A DNA stretch of 53,042 nucleotides, taken from NCBI GenBank assembly GCA_021776825.1, contig JAJFFG010000033.1:1-53042 (forward strand). The letters are read 5' to 3'. The position numbers and the translations under genes were made by a program. The DNA comes from Planctomycetota bacterium. Lineage in GTDB: Bacteria; Planctomycetota; JAJSAM01; JAJVHW01. The notes beneath the pieces are model-generated. The model saw only the letters and a list, made by a program, of their open reading frames with translations. It was not told where the DNA came from and ran no database searches. Below, in pieces: positions 45,106 to 53,042 of the stretch (positions within the stretch are counted from its first letter, which is position 1; every line of letters starts with the position of its first letter).

Positions 45106-45867
45106 GTGAGCGACATCATCCTGTCGGCACAGAACGTGACCAAGTCGTTCGGCGACGTGGTCGCACTCGATCGGCTCACGCTCGACGTCACGCGCGGCGA
45201 GTTCATCGTTCTGGTCGGAGCGTCCGGCTGTGGGAAGTCGACGCTCTTGAACCTCTTCGCCGGCTTCGACGCCCCCACCGAGGGCCGTGTCGAGCTCGAC
45301 GGACGACCGATCACCGGTGTCGAGCCGCGGTGCGGGATGGTGTTCCAGAACTACGCCCTGTTCGACTGGCTGACGGTCGCCCGCAACATCGGGTTCGGGC
45401 CGCGCATGCGCGGCATCGATGACGCGGGTCGGATCACTGACTTGCTGCGTCTGATCGGGATCGAGGACTTCGCGGATCACTATCCGCGGCAGCTCTCCGG
45501 CGGGATGAAGCAACGCGTGGCCTTGGCGCGCACGCTGGCCAACGATCCCGATGTGCTGCTCTGCGACGAACCGTTCGCGGCGCTCGACGCGATGACCCGT
45601 CAGGTACTGCAGGGAGAGCTCTCGCGCATCGTCGAGACGGCGGGAAAGACGTGCCTCTTCATCACACACTCGATCGACGAAGCGCTCCTGCTCGCGGATC
45701 GCATCGTGGTCCTGTCGGCGCGCCCAGGCCGCGTGAAGACGACGCTCGAGAACGACCTGCCGCGTCCGCGCACGGCCGACGTGCAGCTCTCCGAGGGCTA
45801 CCTCGACCGCAAGCGCGCGATCTGGGAGAGCGTCCAGGAGGAAGTGCTCGCCAGCATGCGCGGGTGA
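45106..45867 (+). CDS. ABC transporter ATP-binding protein (NitT/TauT family)
   Basis: The 253-residue ATPase starts at GTG 45106 (VSDIILSAQNVTKSFGD). It shows Walker A GASGCGKST, Q-loop FQNYALFDWLTVARNI, signature LSGGMKQRVALARTL, Walker B DVLLCDEP and the switch His in FITHSIDEALLLADR. The ALDAMTR and DEALLLADRIVVLSARPGRV segments are typical of SsuB/TauB. It powers the importer encoded by the two preceding genes. Confidence 0.95.
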   Translation: MSDIILSAQNVTKSFGDVVALDRLTLDVTRGEFIVLVGASGCGKSTLLNLFAGFDAPTEGRVELDGRPITGVEPRCGMVFQNYALFDWLTVARNIGFGPRMRGIDDAGRITDLLRLIGIEDFADHYPRQLSGGMKQRVALARTLANDPDVLLCDEPFAALDAMTRQVLQGELSRIVETAGKTCLFITHSIDEALLLADRIVVLSARPGRVKTTLENDLPRPRTADVQLSEGYLDRKRAIWESVQEEVLASMRG

Positions 45868-46121
45868 GCGACGACCTGCGCGCAGGCTCGGCGGATACCG
45901 GCCACGGATTGCCGCCGTAACCTTCGCCCGCCTCGCGCGTCCCCACCCTGTGGAGGGCGGGGGCGGAATTGGGTTCGACGCCACCGAGTGCGCCGCTGTC
46001 GCGCGCTCGGCTTACCGCGGCCCGCGTCGTGCGGCCGGCGGCGAATGCTCGACCGTCAACGCGCGTCGTCCGAGGGCCGCGGGCGCGGGCCCGACGCGGT
46101 CAACTCCCTCGCGCCGAGTCG
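45868..46121. other. convergent intergenic region with the second copy of a 12-bp inverted motif
   Basis: GTAACCTTCGCC at 45917-45928 is the reverse complement of 42975-42986. The region separates the convergent ATPase and cupredoxin-like genes. C/G-rich runs near 45945-45965 could form terminator stems, but no T-tract is present. No gene is seen. Confidence 0.4.
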
Positions 46122-46952
46122 CTACTTGCCCGTGAGCTCGACGTCGATCTCCAACGACTCGGCGCCGACGGTCACCGGGATCTCGACCTCGCCGTGCATC
46201 TCGTGCCACGCCTTGAAGACGTAGTCCCCTGCGGGGAGGCCCGAGATGTCGAAGCGACCGGCGGCGTCGGTGGTCGCGAAGAACGGGTGGTCGAGCGCGA
46301 AGCACCACGCCTCCATCCACCCGTGCGTCTTGCACACGAAACGCACGCGCGCCTCGCGCTTCTTCAGGACGAAGTCGTCCTCGGTGTGCGGAGGCTGAGA
46401 GACGGAGCGCGGGTCGTTGCGTGCCGCCATCATGTTGACGTCGTGCGCCGTGTCGTCGGGGTTTTCGACGACGAAGACCTGCCCGACCAGCACACCGAAC
46501 ACGTGCGGGCTGTAGCGACAACCCGCCTGCGTCACGCGCAACTCGCCCTGCGCCGTGTACCCCTCGAACTCCGCGTGCGGCCCCTGCCACGCCCAGACGA
46601 ACGTGTGCGGAAGGGTGCCGTCCGCGTTGACGAGCGTCTTCTCTCGCTGTCGACCCTCGCCGATCACGGCGTTGCAGTGATCGTCGACACCCGCAGGCGT
46701 GAGCTCCGGCGCGGGAGTGTCGCCGACGAGCCGAACGACGCCGGTCACTCGACCAGTGTGATCGGCCGAGACGTAGGGCGTCGCCGCCGCGGCCGGCGTG
46801 CCCGGCACCGGCGCACCGGGCACTGGCGCACCGGGCACCATCGGCTTCGGTGGATCGCCGTCGCAGGCGACCAGAAGCGGCGCGACAAGCAGCAGCGCAA
46901 GGCCGCTGACGATGCGCGAGAACAGCGAGGCAGATGCGGGGTTCGAGGTCAT
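46122..46952 (-). CDS. lipoprotein with cupredoxin-like and carboxypeptidase-regulatory-like parts
   Basis: This 276-residue lipoprotein (APLLVAC, Cys30) starts at ATG 46952. A VPGAP repeat linker (about 39-53) leads to the main domain, with candidate blue-copper ligands in the cupredoxin order: His170 (DDTAHDVNMM), Cys207, His210 and Met213 (RFVCKTHGWMEAW). The tail FATTDAAGRFDISGLPAGDYVFKAWHE is the carboxypeptidase-regulatory signature. It is probably a periplasmic or surface electron carrier or copper-binding protein. It lies 124 bp downstream of the Cys-rich lipoprotein gene, same strand, and may belong to the sigma/anti-sigma unit. That 124-bp gap holds nothing recognised. Confidence 0.8.
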   Translation of the reverse strand: MTSNPASASLFSRIVSGLALLLVAPLLVACDGDPPKPMVPGAPVPGAPVPGTPAAAATPYVSADHTGRVTGVVRLVGDTPAPELTPAGVDDHCNAVIGEGRQREKTLVNADGTLPHTFVWAWQGPHAEFEGYTAQGELRVTQAGCRYSPHVFGVLVGQVFVVENPDDTAHDVNMMAARNDPRSVSQPPHTEDDFVLKKREARVRFVCKTHGWMEAWCFALDHPFFATTDAAGRFDISGLPAGDYVFKAWHEMHGEVEIPVTVGAESLEIDVELTGK

Positions 46953-47076
46953 GGCACCCTCCTGCCCCTGCTACGCGGATGTGCCATTCGACATTCCGCG
47001 CGTGCTCGATTTCGCGGCGCTGATCCCATCACCGCAAGGCGACGAGATCAGCACGGTTAGCGCCTCGGGCTAGTGC

Positions 47077-47391
47077 TCAGTTGCCCTTCTTGGCGCAGTC
47101 CTCGCACGCGGGACCGCCGGTCTTCGCCGCGAAGCAGCCCTCGCACTTCGTGACGACGTCGCCGCCCATGAAGCCCTTGCTGCAGTCGGCGCACCAGACG
47201 TCCCCGCCGGCCTTGCCGGCCTCGCACGCACAGGCTGCTTCCACTGCGCCCTCGACGGCACCTTCGACGGCACCTTCGACGGCGGCCTCGGGCGTGTCGG
47301 CCGGAGCGGGGTCGGCGGTCTCGGCGTAGCAGCCACAGAGTCCGATCGAGACGACGCCAGCGAGGGCGAGAGAGAGAATGTTCGAACGCAT
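47077..47391 (-). CDS. Cys-rich small lipoprotein
   Basis: This 104-residue product from ATG 47391 has GGAGGAG five bases upstream. The signal peptide ends in LCGC (lipidated Cys21). A three-unit AVEG repeat (encoded by a 12-bp DNA repeat, about 47250-47290) links to a Cys-rich end with CxC at 54/56 and three CxxC pairs at 67/70, 83/86 and 96/99. This arrangement suits zinc, iron or copper binding. It sits 14 bp after the anti-sigma gene, so it is probably in that operon. Confidence 0.8.
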   Translation of the reverse strand: MRSNILSLALAGVVSIGLCGCYAETADPAPADTPEAAVEGAVEGAVEGAVEAACACEAGKAGGDVWCADCSKGFMGGDVVTKCEGCFAAKTGGPACEDCAKKGN

Positions 47392-47405
47392 GAAATCTCC
47401 TCCAA

Positions 47406-48185
47406 TCAGAGATTGGCGAACCGCGCCGGGAGTAGGCGGCGGTCGTCAGCTACCAGGATGAACCCGCGGCCGTCTTCGATCCAGACAACGACCTCGTGCG
47501 TGCGTGTCCGACCGTGATCGTCCGGGATGGCGACGGTGCTGCGCGTTGGCGCAGCGTCCGTCGGCAGCCCGTGGTCGGCGGCGCGGAACTGGAACACAGA
47601 GCAGTGACCCGACTCACCGCGCCAGAGGGAGTACGCGACCGGCTTGCCGTCGAGCTGGCAACAGCGACCGCCACGGAGAGTGATCGCGTCGCCCAGGTCC
47701 GGACAGCTCGCGGCAAAAGGCAGCCCGTCGCCGAGCGCCGTGTCGAGCGCCGTGACGTCGCCGGTCTCCACGCTGACGTGTCGATCGAAGACGTGCTCGT
47801 GCGTCGCAGCGGTGGTCAGTCGTGCGAGGCGAGTCTCGGTCTCGGACGGAGCCAGCACCATCGAGTTCAGTACCGCAGCGCCCAGAACGGCGGCGACGAG
47901 CAGCGCGGCGGCGACGGCCAGGCGTCGCCAGCCAAGCAGGCCCCGACGCGGAGCACGATCGGGGGCCTCGAGGAGCCGATCGACCAGGCCGATCGGCGGT
48001 CGGACATCGGCCAACGCTTCGCGAGTCGCTGCCGCCTCGTCGAGCAGCGCGTACCAGGCATCGCGGAGCTCGCCCGGCTGATCCAGCACGCGAGCTTCGA
48101 TGGCCGCTCGCTCCGGATCGCCTGCCGGCAGGCTCGACGCCTCGGCCATCCGCTCCCGGAGGTCGCCATGACGCGTCTCGTCCAT
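47406..48185 (-). CDS. membrane-anchored anti-sigma-like factor with Cys-containing exported domain
   Basis: This 259-residue protein starts at ATG 48185 one base after the ECF sigma stop, with AGGAG seven bases upstream. The cytoplasmic N-terminal 85 residues are helical (LRDAWYALLDEAAATREAL) without a CHCC zinc motif. One TM follows (about 89-110, LAVAAALLVAAVLGAAVLNSM). The exported part carries Cys161, Cys175-Cys176 and Cys195 (GGRCCQLDG, SGHCSVFQF). The position and topology indicate an anti-sigma factor for the upstream sigma. The external Cys could sense metal or thiol oxidation; this is inference. Confidence 0.8.
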   Translation of the reverse strand: MDETRHGDLRERMAEASSLPAGDPERAAIEARVLDQPGELRDAWYALLDEAAATREALADVRPPIGLVDRLLEAPDRAPRRGLLGWRRLAVAAALLVAAVLGAAVLNSMVLAPSETETRLARLTTAATHEHVFDRHVSVETGDVTALDTALGDGLPFAASCPDLGDAITLRGGRCCQLDGKPVAYSLWRGESGHCSVFQFRAADHGLPTDAAPTRSTVAIPDDHGRTRTHEVVVWIEDGRGFILVADDRRLLPARFANL

Positions 48186-48186
48186 C

Positions 48187-48804
48187 TCAGGTCTCCTCTC
48201 GATCGAGGACGCGCAGGCGCGCACGCAGGAACGTGCGGGCGCGATGACAACGGGACAGCACCGTGCCGCGCGGGATATCGAGCGCTTTCGCGGCCTCGTC
48301 CGGTGTGAGTCCTTCGACGAACACCGTCAGCAGCGCCTCGCGGAAGCGCGGGTCCATCTCGTCCAGAAGACGCTGCAGGCGCTCGCGGTCTCCCAGCAGG
48401 TGCACGACGTCGGGACCGGGCTGCGTCAGACTGCCGGCGACATCCGCGACGGCGCCGGTGGCGCGGGGGCGACGCGACGCCTTGCGGACCCACCTCGCAC
48501 AGCGATGACGCAGGATCGCGAACAGCCAGGCCCGACCGCTCCGCGGGTCACGCAGGCTGTCGAGCGAACGCCATGCCTCGACGTAGGTCTCCTGGAGCAC
48601 GTCCTCCGCCGCCGCGTGCTCCCCCACCATGCGCCGCGCGAATGCAAAGAGCGTCGCCGCGTTGTCGCGGACGAGCCGGTCGTAGATCGCTCGCCGCGAC
48701 TCCGGCCCACCCGCAGGACGTCCAGAGACTCCGGGCCGGTCCCCGGGCTCGTCGGGCGTGGATGGGCCGGGGTGGGCTGGGCGAGGCATCGGCTGGGCGG
48801 TCAT
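48187..48804 (-). CDS. ECF-type RNA polymerase sigma factor
   Basis: This 205-residue protein is taken from ATG 48804 (ATG 48789 possible). Residues 40-108 are sigma region 2 (LFAFARRMVGEHAAAEDVLQETYVEAWRSL, RAWLFAILRHRCARWVRK). Residues 142-197 are region 4 (LDEMDPRFREALLTVFVEGLTPDEAAKALDIPRGTVLSRCHRARTFLR). It is the first gene of a unit with the anti-sigma-like and Cys-rich lipoprotein genes, so it probably drives that unit. No autoregulatory promoter was recognised in the 123 bp upstream. Confidence 0.93.
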   Translation of the reverse strand: MTAQPMPRPAHPGPSTPDEPGDRPGVSGRPAGGPESRRAIYDRLVRDNAATLFAFARRMVGEHAAAEDVLQETYVEAWRSLDSLRDPRSGRAWLFAILRHRCARWVRKASRRPRATGAVADVAGSLTQPGPDVVHLLGDRERLQRLLDEMDPRFREALLTVFVEGLTPDEAAKALDIPRGTVLSRCHRARTFLRARLRVLDREET

Positions 48805-48927
48805 CGCGGTGCGGCAGACGGCGCGGACGACCCGCACCCAGGCTGCACCCAGGAGTGCCCTCCCGACCAGCGTCGATTCCCCGATTCCGGTCCGATGACC
48901 GACCGATAGCGTGCGAGGGGTTGGTCG

Positions 48928-50247
48928 CTACCCGCCGAGCACGGCGAGGTCCGCCTGGACTCCGGACGTGCACGTATGAGCCTGCAGCGTCGCGAACTCA
49001 CCCGGCGAGAGTCCATCGAGCGAGCGCGTCGACTCGAGCAGATGGACCGCCTTGTCGATCAGAGCGATCAGACCCGGATCACGCTTCTCGTGCGAGTACA
49101 GCGTCTTACGCAGACGCAGTGCCCGGAGCGCAGCCTGCGGGTTCGACGCGTCGAGCGCCTGCAGGATGTCGCGCGCGGTGCGGACGTCCTTGCGGAACTC
49201 GCCGGTGCGCGTCTCCGCCGGAGTCCGCGGGAGCTCGAGGCGTAGCGTGCTGGTGATCGGTCCGCCGGCGCCTGGGATCGAGACGCGCACTTCGCCGAGG
49301 TGCGTCATGGTCTCGTTCCGCTCGGGCGGACGCACTTGGAAGAAGAGCTGGTAGGTGCGCGCCGTCTCGAGCGTGCCGAGGTCTGCGGTGAAGAGCTTGC
49401 CGCCTTCGAACGCCGGTGCGGGATAGCGCACGCGCGCCGGGCGGTAGCGGAAGACCTGGCCGCCGACCACGCCAGAAGCCAGCTCGATCTCGATCTGGCA
49501 GCGGGTGGCGACGACGCGCTGGGCGACCTCGGCCACGCGCTCGAACGCGCTCCCGATGGTCTCCGACCGAACGCTCTTGACGGTGCCGCCGCGGCGGCCG
49601 GAGAAGAGCGACTGGAGGGCGACGACATCGGCATCGGCGCCGAACGCCAGGGCGTGCACGTCGCAGCGCACCTTGGCGAGCATCTCCATCGAGTCCATCG
49701 CACGCGGCATGTCCTGCGGACGGCCGTCGGTCATCAGGTAGACGCGGATCGGCAGCGTCGGGTCGACCTTGGCCTGGTCGTACGCGATCCGCCCGGCGCG
49801 TGAGAGCGCGCCCGAGACGTCGGTGTAACGCCCGAAGCAGAGTTTGTTCGACTCGAGCGCGCGGAAGAACGGCTGCTTGCCGATGCGGCGCGCCGGCACG
49901 GCCTTGATGAGCGTGTCGGAGCCCATCGAGAAGACCACGACGCTGACGAGCACGTCGGCGGCGCCCTTGCGCTGCAGGTCGTCGAGCATCGAGCCGACCG
50001 CCCGCTGCAGCACCGGGAACTTGGTCGGCGCGTTCATGCTCGCCGAGAGGTCCAGGGCCAGGATCACGTGCGCCACCGGCTGCCCGGGCTTCCGCTTGAG
50101 CGGGCGACCGGAGGCCTCCATCTCGAGCAGAATTCCGGTCAGCGGGGCTTCGTCCGCAGGCACCGAGCGATACTCAGTGCGGTCACTCAAGTCGATCACC
50201 GCGTGCGGTGACGGGCGCCTCACGCCCTTCTTCGGCTTCTCCGACAT
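48928..50247 (-). CDS. von Willebrand factor type A domain protein
   Basis: This 439-residue cytoplasmic protein starts at ATG 50247, with AGGAGGG seven bases upstream. The vWA domain (about 57-235) has a complete MIDAS: DLSASM (Asp66, Ser68, Ser70), Thr in RYTDVSGAL and Asp in LMTDGRP. A beta-sandwich follows (about 245-350) and a helical C-terminus (about 355-439). There is no signal peptide, so it is probably a cytoplasmic metal-dependent protein-interaction or chaperone-like component. No MoxR ATPase is adjacent. Confidence 0.88.
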   Translation of the reverse strand: MSEKPKKGVRRPSPHAVIDLSDRTEYRSVPADEAPLTGILLEMEASGRPLKRKPGQPVAHVILALDLSASMNAPTKFPVLQRAVGSMLDDLQRKGAADVLVSVVVFSMGSDTLIKAVPARRIGKQPFFRALESNKLCFGRYTDVSGALSRAGRIAYDQAKVDPTLPIRVYLMTDGRPQDMPRAMDSMEMLAKVRCDVHALAFGADADVVALQSLFSGRRGGTVKSVRSETIGSAFERVAEVAQRVVATRCQIEIELASGVVGGQVFRYRPARVRYPAPAFEGGKLFTADLGTLETARTYQLFFQVRPPERNETMTHLGEVRVSIPGAGGPITSTLRLELPRTPAETRTGEFRKDVRTARDILQALDASNPQAALRALRLRKTLYSHEKRDPGLIALIDKAVHLLESTRSLDGLSPGEFATLQAHTCTSGVQADLAVLGG

Positions 50248-50368
50248 CCTGGCCCTCCTGACCGTCCCGGGCTCAGGATACCCCCGTGCGCACGCTTCGT
50301 GGGCCGTTGGGGCCCATCGACACAGAATGCGACGCCGATCCGAGCGCCGGCGAGCCGCCGCGACGCGG

Positions 50369-51946
50369 TCAGCGCGTGACGCTGACGCCGGCCCAGACGT
50401 ATGGCCGGTAGATGCTGAAGAGGTCCAGCCCGGACAAGTACGGCTGGTCGAGCCCCTCGCGGATGCCGAGCCCGACGACGTTCATCAGGAACTCGTCGGG
50501 TAGGCCGGCCGGGAAGACCGTCTCGACGTCCAGGATCAGGTGGAATGCGAACATCGCCTTGGAGGCGCGCCCGGAGTACGAGACCCCGGCCAGACCGGCC
50601 GCCTCCCCGCCCCCGCCCGAGAGATCGATGCGCCGTGCACGCACGGTGCCCTTGTCGCTGCCGACCACCGCGAACTGCGGGTCGTACTCGCTGATCCGAA
50701 GGCGGTGCGCGTCCGAGAACGCCACCACGATCGCCGTTCCCAGTCGGTCGCCGCGGGTCGCGGTCGGCACGAACTCGCCGTCCACGACGAACTGGCCGTC
50801 GAAGAAGAGCTGCCCGTCCGAGAGTGCGAGGCGCAGGAACTCGCGCGGGCCGGTGTTCTTCATGGGGAGGTCGGCCAGGAGTTCCATCGGCGGCATGCTG
50901 GCCTGCACCGCCATCCGGGTTCGCGGGACGACCTTCAGCGTCAAGCCCTCGCGCTCGGGAAGCCACCAGATCTCGCGGCGCGTGAGCACGTCGTCGACGC
51001 GGTAGACGTCTCGCTGCTCGTTGTTGAAGACGATGTCGTCCCCGTCCCAAGCGACCGATTCGCACTGCCGTGCGTGCAGGACCCACTCGCGCAGTGGCGT
51101 ACCGCTCAGCCGATCCGCTGGATAGATCATGAGCTGGGAGTAGGTCAGGATCGCGACGGTCCCGGATGGATGCGCGTCGGCGGCGGTCACCTGCTCGCCC
51201 TCGGGCAGATCGAGGACCCCCACGACCTCTGCCATGTGTGACACGCCGGGCGGCGTCGGGTGGACGAGGAAGCCGATGCGCAGGACCTGCGTCTCCGGCT
51301 CGCCGCGGTTCTTCACGATCAGGTGGATATGCCCATCCAGCACGAACACGCCCTCCACGTCGTGCGGACCGTCTTCGTACGCGACGGGGTACGTCGCCAC
51401 GGGGCTCAGCGACCCGTCCGCCTCGACCCGCAGGCGGTAGAGCATGAGGTCGTCGCGCTCGCGCCCGTTGTCGCCGACGTCGCAGACGATCAGGTCCCCG
51501 TCGAGGACGGTGAGCTCCTCCCAGTCGACGTTGACCGCGCCGGGCACGGGGATCTCGACCGCGTCGTCGAACGTGGGCGTCGATCCGCGGAACACCGCCG
51601 CCGCGCCACCGCTGTCGTTGATCGTCCACCACCAGCCGCCAGCCTTGGCGAGCCCACTGCTCTCGTCGATGCGCGCGTCGCCGATGCGGCCGATCGGCGC
51701 GAGAGCGGCCATGTGCGGGACGACCGCGGTCAGGGAGTCGCGCGCCGCGCGGCGCGGAGGCGCATCGACGGGCGCCGCGGGAATCCGGGCTGCGGGGACG
51801 CGGGCGGATGGACCACGGGCAGCTGGACCACTGGCCTGGGGCATCCGTCGCGGCGCGCGACGGGCCGGGATCGGGTCCGGAGACACACACGCCGAGAGCG
51901 TGAGCAGCAGTAGCGGAGCGGCGACACGAGCGATCATCGGCGTCAC
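50369..51946 (-). CDS. beta-propeller lipoprotein (phytase/esterase-like fold)
   Basis: This 525-residue lipoprotein starts at GTG 51946, with GGAGG eight bases upstream. The lipobox is LSAC (Cys20). A Pro/Ala/Arg linker (about 25-70) precedes a propeller with blades such as GRIGDARIDESSGLAKAGG, TINDSGGAAAVF, LIVCDVGDNGRERDDLMLYRL, DVEGVFVLDGHIHLIVKNRG and CESVAWDGDDIVFNNEQRDVYRV. These resemble esterase-like and phytase-like propellers. The C-terminal third (REFLRLALSDGQLFFDGQF to the end) is a separate domain of unknown type. Function unknown; exported. Confidence 0.78.
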   Translation of the reverse strand: MTPMIARVAAPLLLLTLSACVSPDPIPARRAPRRMPQASGPAARGPSARVPAARIPAAPVDAPPRRAARDSLTAVVPHMAALAPIGRIGDARIDESSGLAKAGGWWWTINDSGGAAAVFRGSTPTFDDAVEIPVPGAVNVDWEELTVLDGDLIVCDVGDNGRERDDLMLYRLRVEADGSLSPVATYPVAYEDGPHDVEGVFVLDGHIHLIVKNRGEPETQVLRIGFLVHPTPPGVSHMAEVVGVLDLPEGEQVTAADAHPSGTVAILTYSQLMIYPADRLSGTPLREWVLHARQCESVAWDGDDIVFNNEQRDVYRVDDVLTRREIWWLPEREGLTLKVVPRTRMAVQASMPPMELLADLPMKNTGPREFLRLALSDGQLFFDGQFVVDGEFVPTATRGDRLGTAIVVAFSDAHRLRISEYDPQFAVVGSDKGTVRARRIDLSGGGGEAAGLAGVSYSGRASKAMFAFHLILDVETVFPAGLPDEFLMNVVGLGIREGLDQPYLSGLDLFSIYRPYVWAGVSVTR

Positions 51947-52071
51947 GGCGGTGGTCCTCCGGTGAGACGACCGTTCTACCCGTCCCCGTGAAACGCCACG
52001 TACGCGGAAGCAGGGCAGCGGCCGCCCACGACGACGCCGTGGTCTCTGGGCTCCGCCAGTACAGTCGGGCG

Positions 52072-52731
52072 ATGACCGAACCGCGCTTCGTGCCGTTGCC
52101 GCCCCGTCACGACCCCGGTATCGCGCCGGAAGAGGCGCTCCGCGCGTTCCACGAAACGCTCCGGACCCGGCGCAGTGTGCGGATGTTCAGCGATCGCTCC
52201 GTGTCCCGCGAGGTGATCGAGGGGATCGTGACGTGCGCCGCCACCGCCCCCAGCGGTGCGAACAAGCAGCCGTGGCGCTTCGTCTGCGTCAGCGATCCCG
52301 CGACGAAGCGTCAGATCCGACTGGCGGCCGAAGAGGAGGAGCGCGCGTTCTACAAGCGCCGCGCCAACGACGAGTGGCTACGCGATCTCGCGCCCCTCGG
52401 CACCGACGAGGACAAGAGCTACCTCGAGATCGCTCCGTGGCTTGTCGTCGTGTTCAAGCAGGTGCGCACGGAGAGCGGCGGCCAGATCTACTACGCCGAT
52501 GAGTCGGTCGGGATCTCCGTCGGGATGTTCCTCGTCGCTGCGCACGTCGCCGGACTCGTCACGCTCACGCACACGCCCAGCCCGATGAAGTTCCTCGCCG
52601 ACCTCCTCGGTCGTCCGGCGAACGAGCGTGCCTTCGTGCTGCTCCCGATCGGCTACCCGTCCGACGACTGCGAGGTGCCGGAGCACGCGCTGACGCGGAA
52701 GCCGCTCGACGAGATCGCGGACTTTCGCTGA
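52072..52731 (+). CDS. nitroreductase-family flavoprotein, iodotyrosine-deiodinase-like
   Basis: The 219-residue protein starts at ATG 52072 (MTEPRFVPLP). FMN-binding motifs are RRSVRMFSDRSV and APSGANKQPW. The active-site lid carries Glu90, Tyr94 and Lys115, spaced E-x3-Y-x20-K exactly as in iodotyrosine deiodinases (human Glu157, Tyr161, Lys182). WLRDLAPLGTDEDKSYLEIAPWLVVVFKQ also mirrors that family. It likely removes halide from halotyrosines reductively using FMN; the biological role in bacteria is unsettled. The gene is divergent from the propeller lipoprotein. Confidence 0.9.
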   Translation: MTEPRFVPLPPRHDPGIAPEEALRAFHETLRTRRSVRMFSDRSVSREVIEGIVTCAATAPSGANKQPWRFVCVSDPATKRQIRLAAEEEERAFYKRRANDEWLRDLAPLGTDEDKSYLEIAPWLVVVFKQVRTESGGQIYYADESVGISVGMFLVAAHVAGLVTLTHTPSPMKFLADLLGRPANERAFVLLPIGYPSDDCEVPEHALTRKPLDEIADFR

Positions 52732-53042
52732 CGGGGTCGGATCAGTCCGTCACGCCGGACCGTTCCAACGAACCCAACCTCGTCAGTCGATTCGGCCCAC
52801 CGCGCTGCCGATCCCGAACAACTTCTCCCACGTGCGGGGAATCCCAGAAGGGGACGCCCGACAAAGGCCGATGGTCACAGCCGCAGGGGCGAGTTAGTTG
52901 TCGTAGTCTCCACCGTCCCCGCTTCCACGCCGACCTCCGTGGCGTGGACGGCTACCCCTCGTCAGCCGTCTGCGGGCTGCTCCTGAACTGCGTCCGACCC
53001 GTCCGCTGGCTGGACGGTGCCCCGACGTGCGAGGTGGTCGAG
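52732..53042. other. 3' end of window: mostly non-coding, possible gene end on the minus strand
   Basis: No ribosome-binding site, terminator or RNA gene is recognised in 52732-52960. From 53042 to a TGA at 52962-52964 the minus strand has an open frame (LDHLARRGTVQPADGSDAV and on) that could be the C-terminus of a gene beyond the window. Another minus frame ending at 52894 (GSGDGGDYDN) is also open but has poor third-position G+C. Confidence 0.25.

Noticed and set aside
52894..53042. Gly/Arg/Asp-rich protein end (GSGDGGDYDN) on the minus strand
   Set aside because: Open, but third-position G+C is low compared with neighbours; the alternative frame ending at 52962 is slightly better, and neither can be confirmed.

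Overview
This is a G+C-rich, gene-dense bacterial segment with about 46 recognisable protein genes, many starting at GTG or TTG. No tRNA, rRNA or CRISPR array was found. The gene content suggests a planctomycete-like bacterium. Points in favour are an ECF sigma factor fused to a membrane segment and carboxypeptidase-regulatory-like domains, an FG-GAP/ASPIC-UnbV (CRTAC) lipoprotein paired with a TPR lipoprotein, a secreted squalene-cyclase-fold protein, a deoxyhypusine-synthase-like enzyme and an acyl-CoA-binding protein. This assignment rests on gene content alone; no marker gene is present.

Layout. 0-6 kb: a cut-off C-terminus, two secreted proteins of unknown function, tryptophanase and NADP-type glutamate dehydrogenase, with a pair of inverted palindromic elements between the last two. 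6-18 kb: a frameshifted EamA transporter, small membrane proteins, the 885-residue sigma-factor fusion, a membrane-anchored carboxypeptidase-regulatory-like protein, a GT-C glycosyltransferase and a squalene-cyclase-fold protein whose 3' end is duplicated on the far side of the glycosyltransferase gene. 18-25.5 kb: a TolB-propeller/amidohydrolase coupled to a small membrane protein, an SRPBCC membrane protein, PspC, and the CRTAC/TPR pair. 25.5-27.4 kb: a repeat-rich island with three copies of a unit of about 195 bp and four GTAG-type REP elements arranged as nested inverted repeats around two tiny membrane-protein genes.

27.4-39 kb: sulfate adenylyltransferase cysD/cysN, separated by a 233-bp segment with inverted-repeat ends; a lipoprotein; a three-helix half-transporter-like protein; a patatin; ACBP; an anchored coiled-coil protein; a PAS histidine kinase with its REC-HPt partner; and a TPR/gluzincin protein. 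39-46 kb (plus strand): a carboxypeptidase-regulatory-like protein, the deoxyhypusine-synthase-like enzyme, a secreted protein and a complete NitT/TauT-type ABC importer (binding protein, permease, ATPase), with a 15-bp minisatellite between permease and ATPase. 46-53 kb: an apparent unit of ECF sigma factor, Cys-containing anti-sigma factor, Cys-rich lipoprotein and cupredoxin-like lipoprotein; a von Willebrand A protein; a beta-propeller lipoprotein; and a nitroreductase with the catalytic triad of iodotyrosine deiodinase.

The strongest candidates for something new are the membrane-tethered sigma factor, the sigma/anti-sigma/Cys-rich/cupredoxin unit (possible metal or thiol stress response), the nested repeat island, and the structured paired palindromes with compensatory changes beside gdhA.
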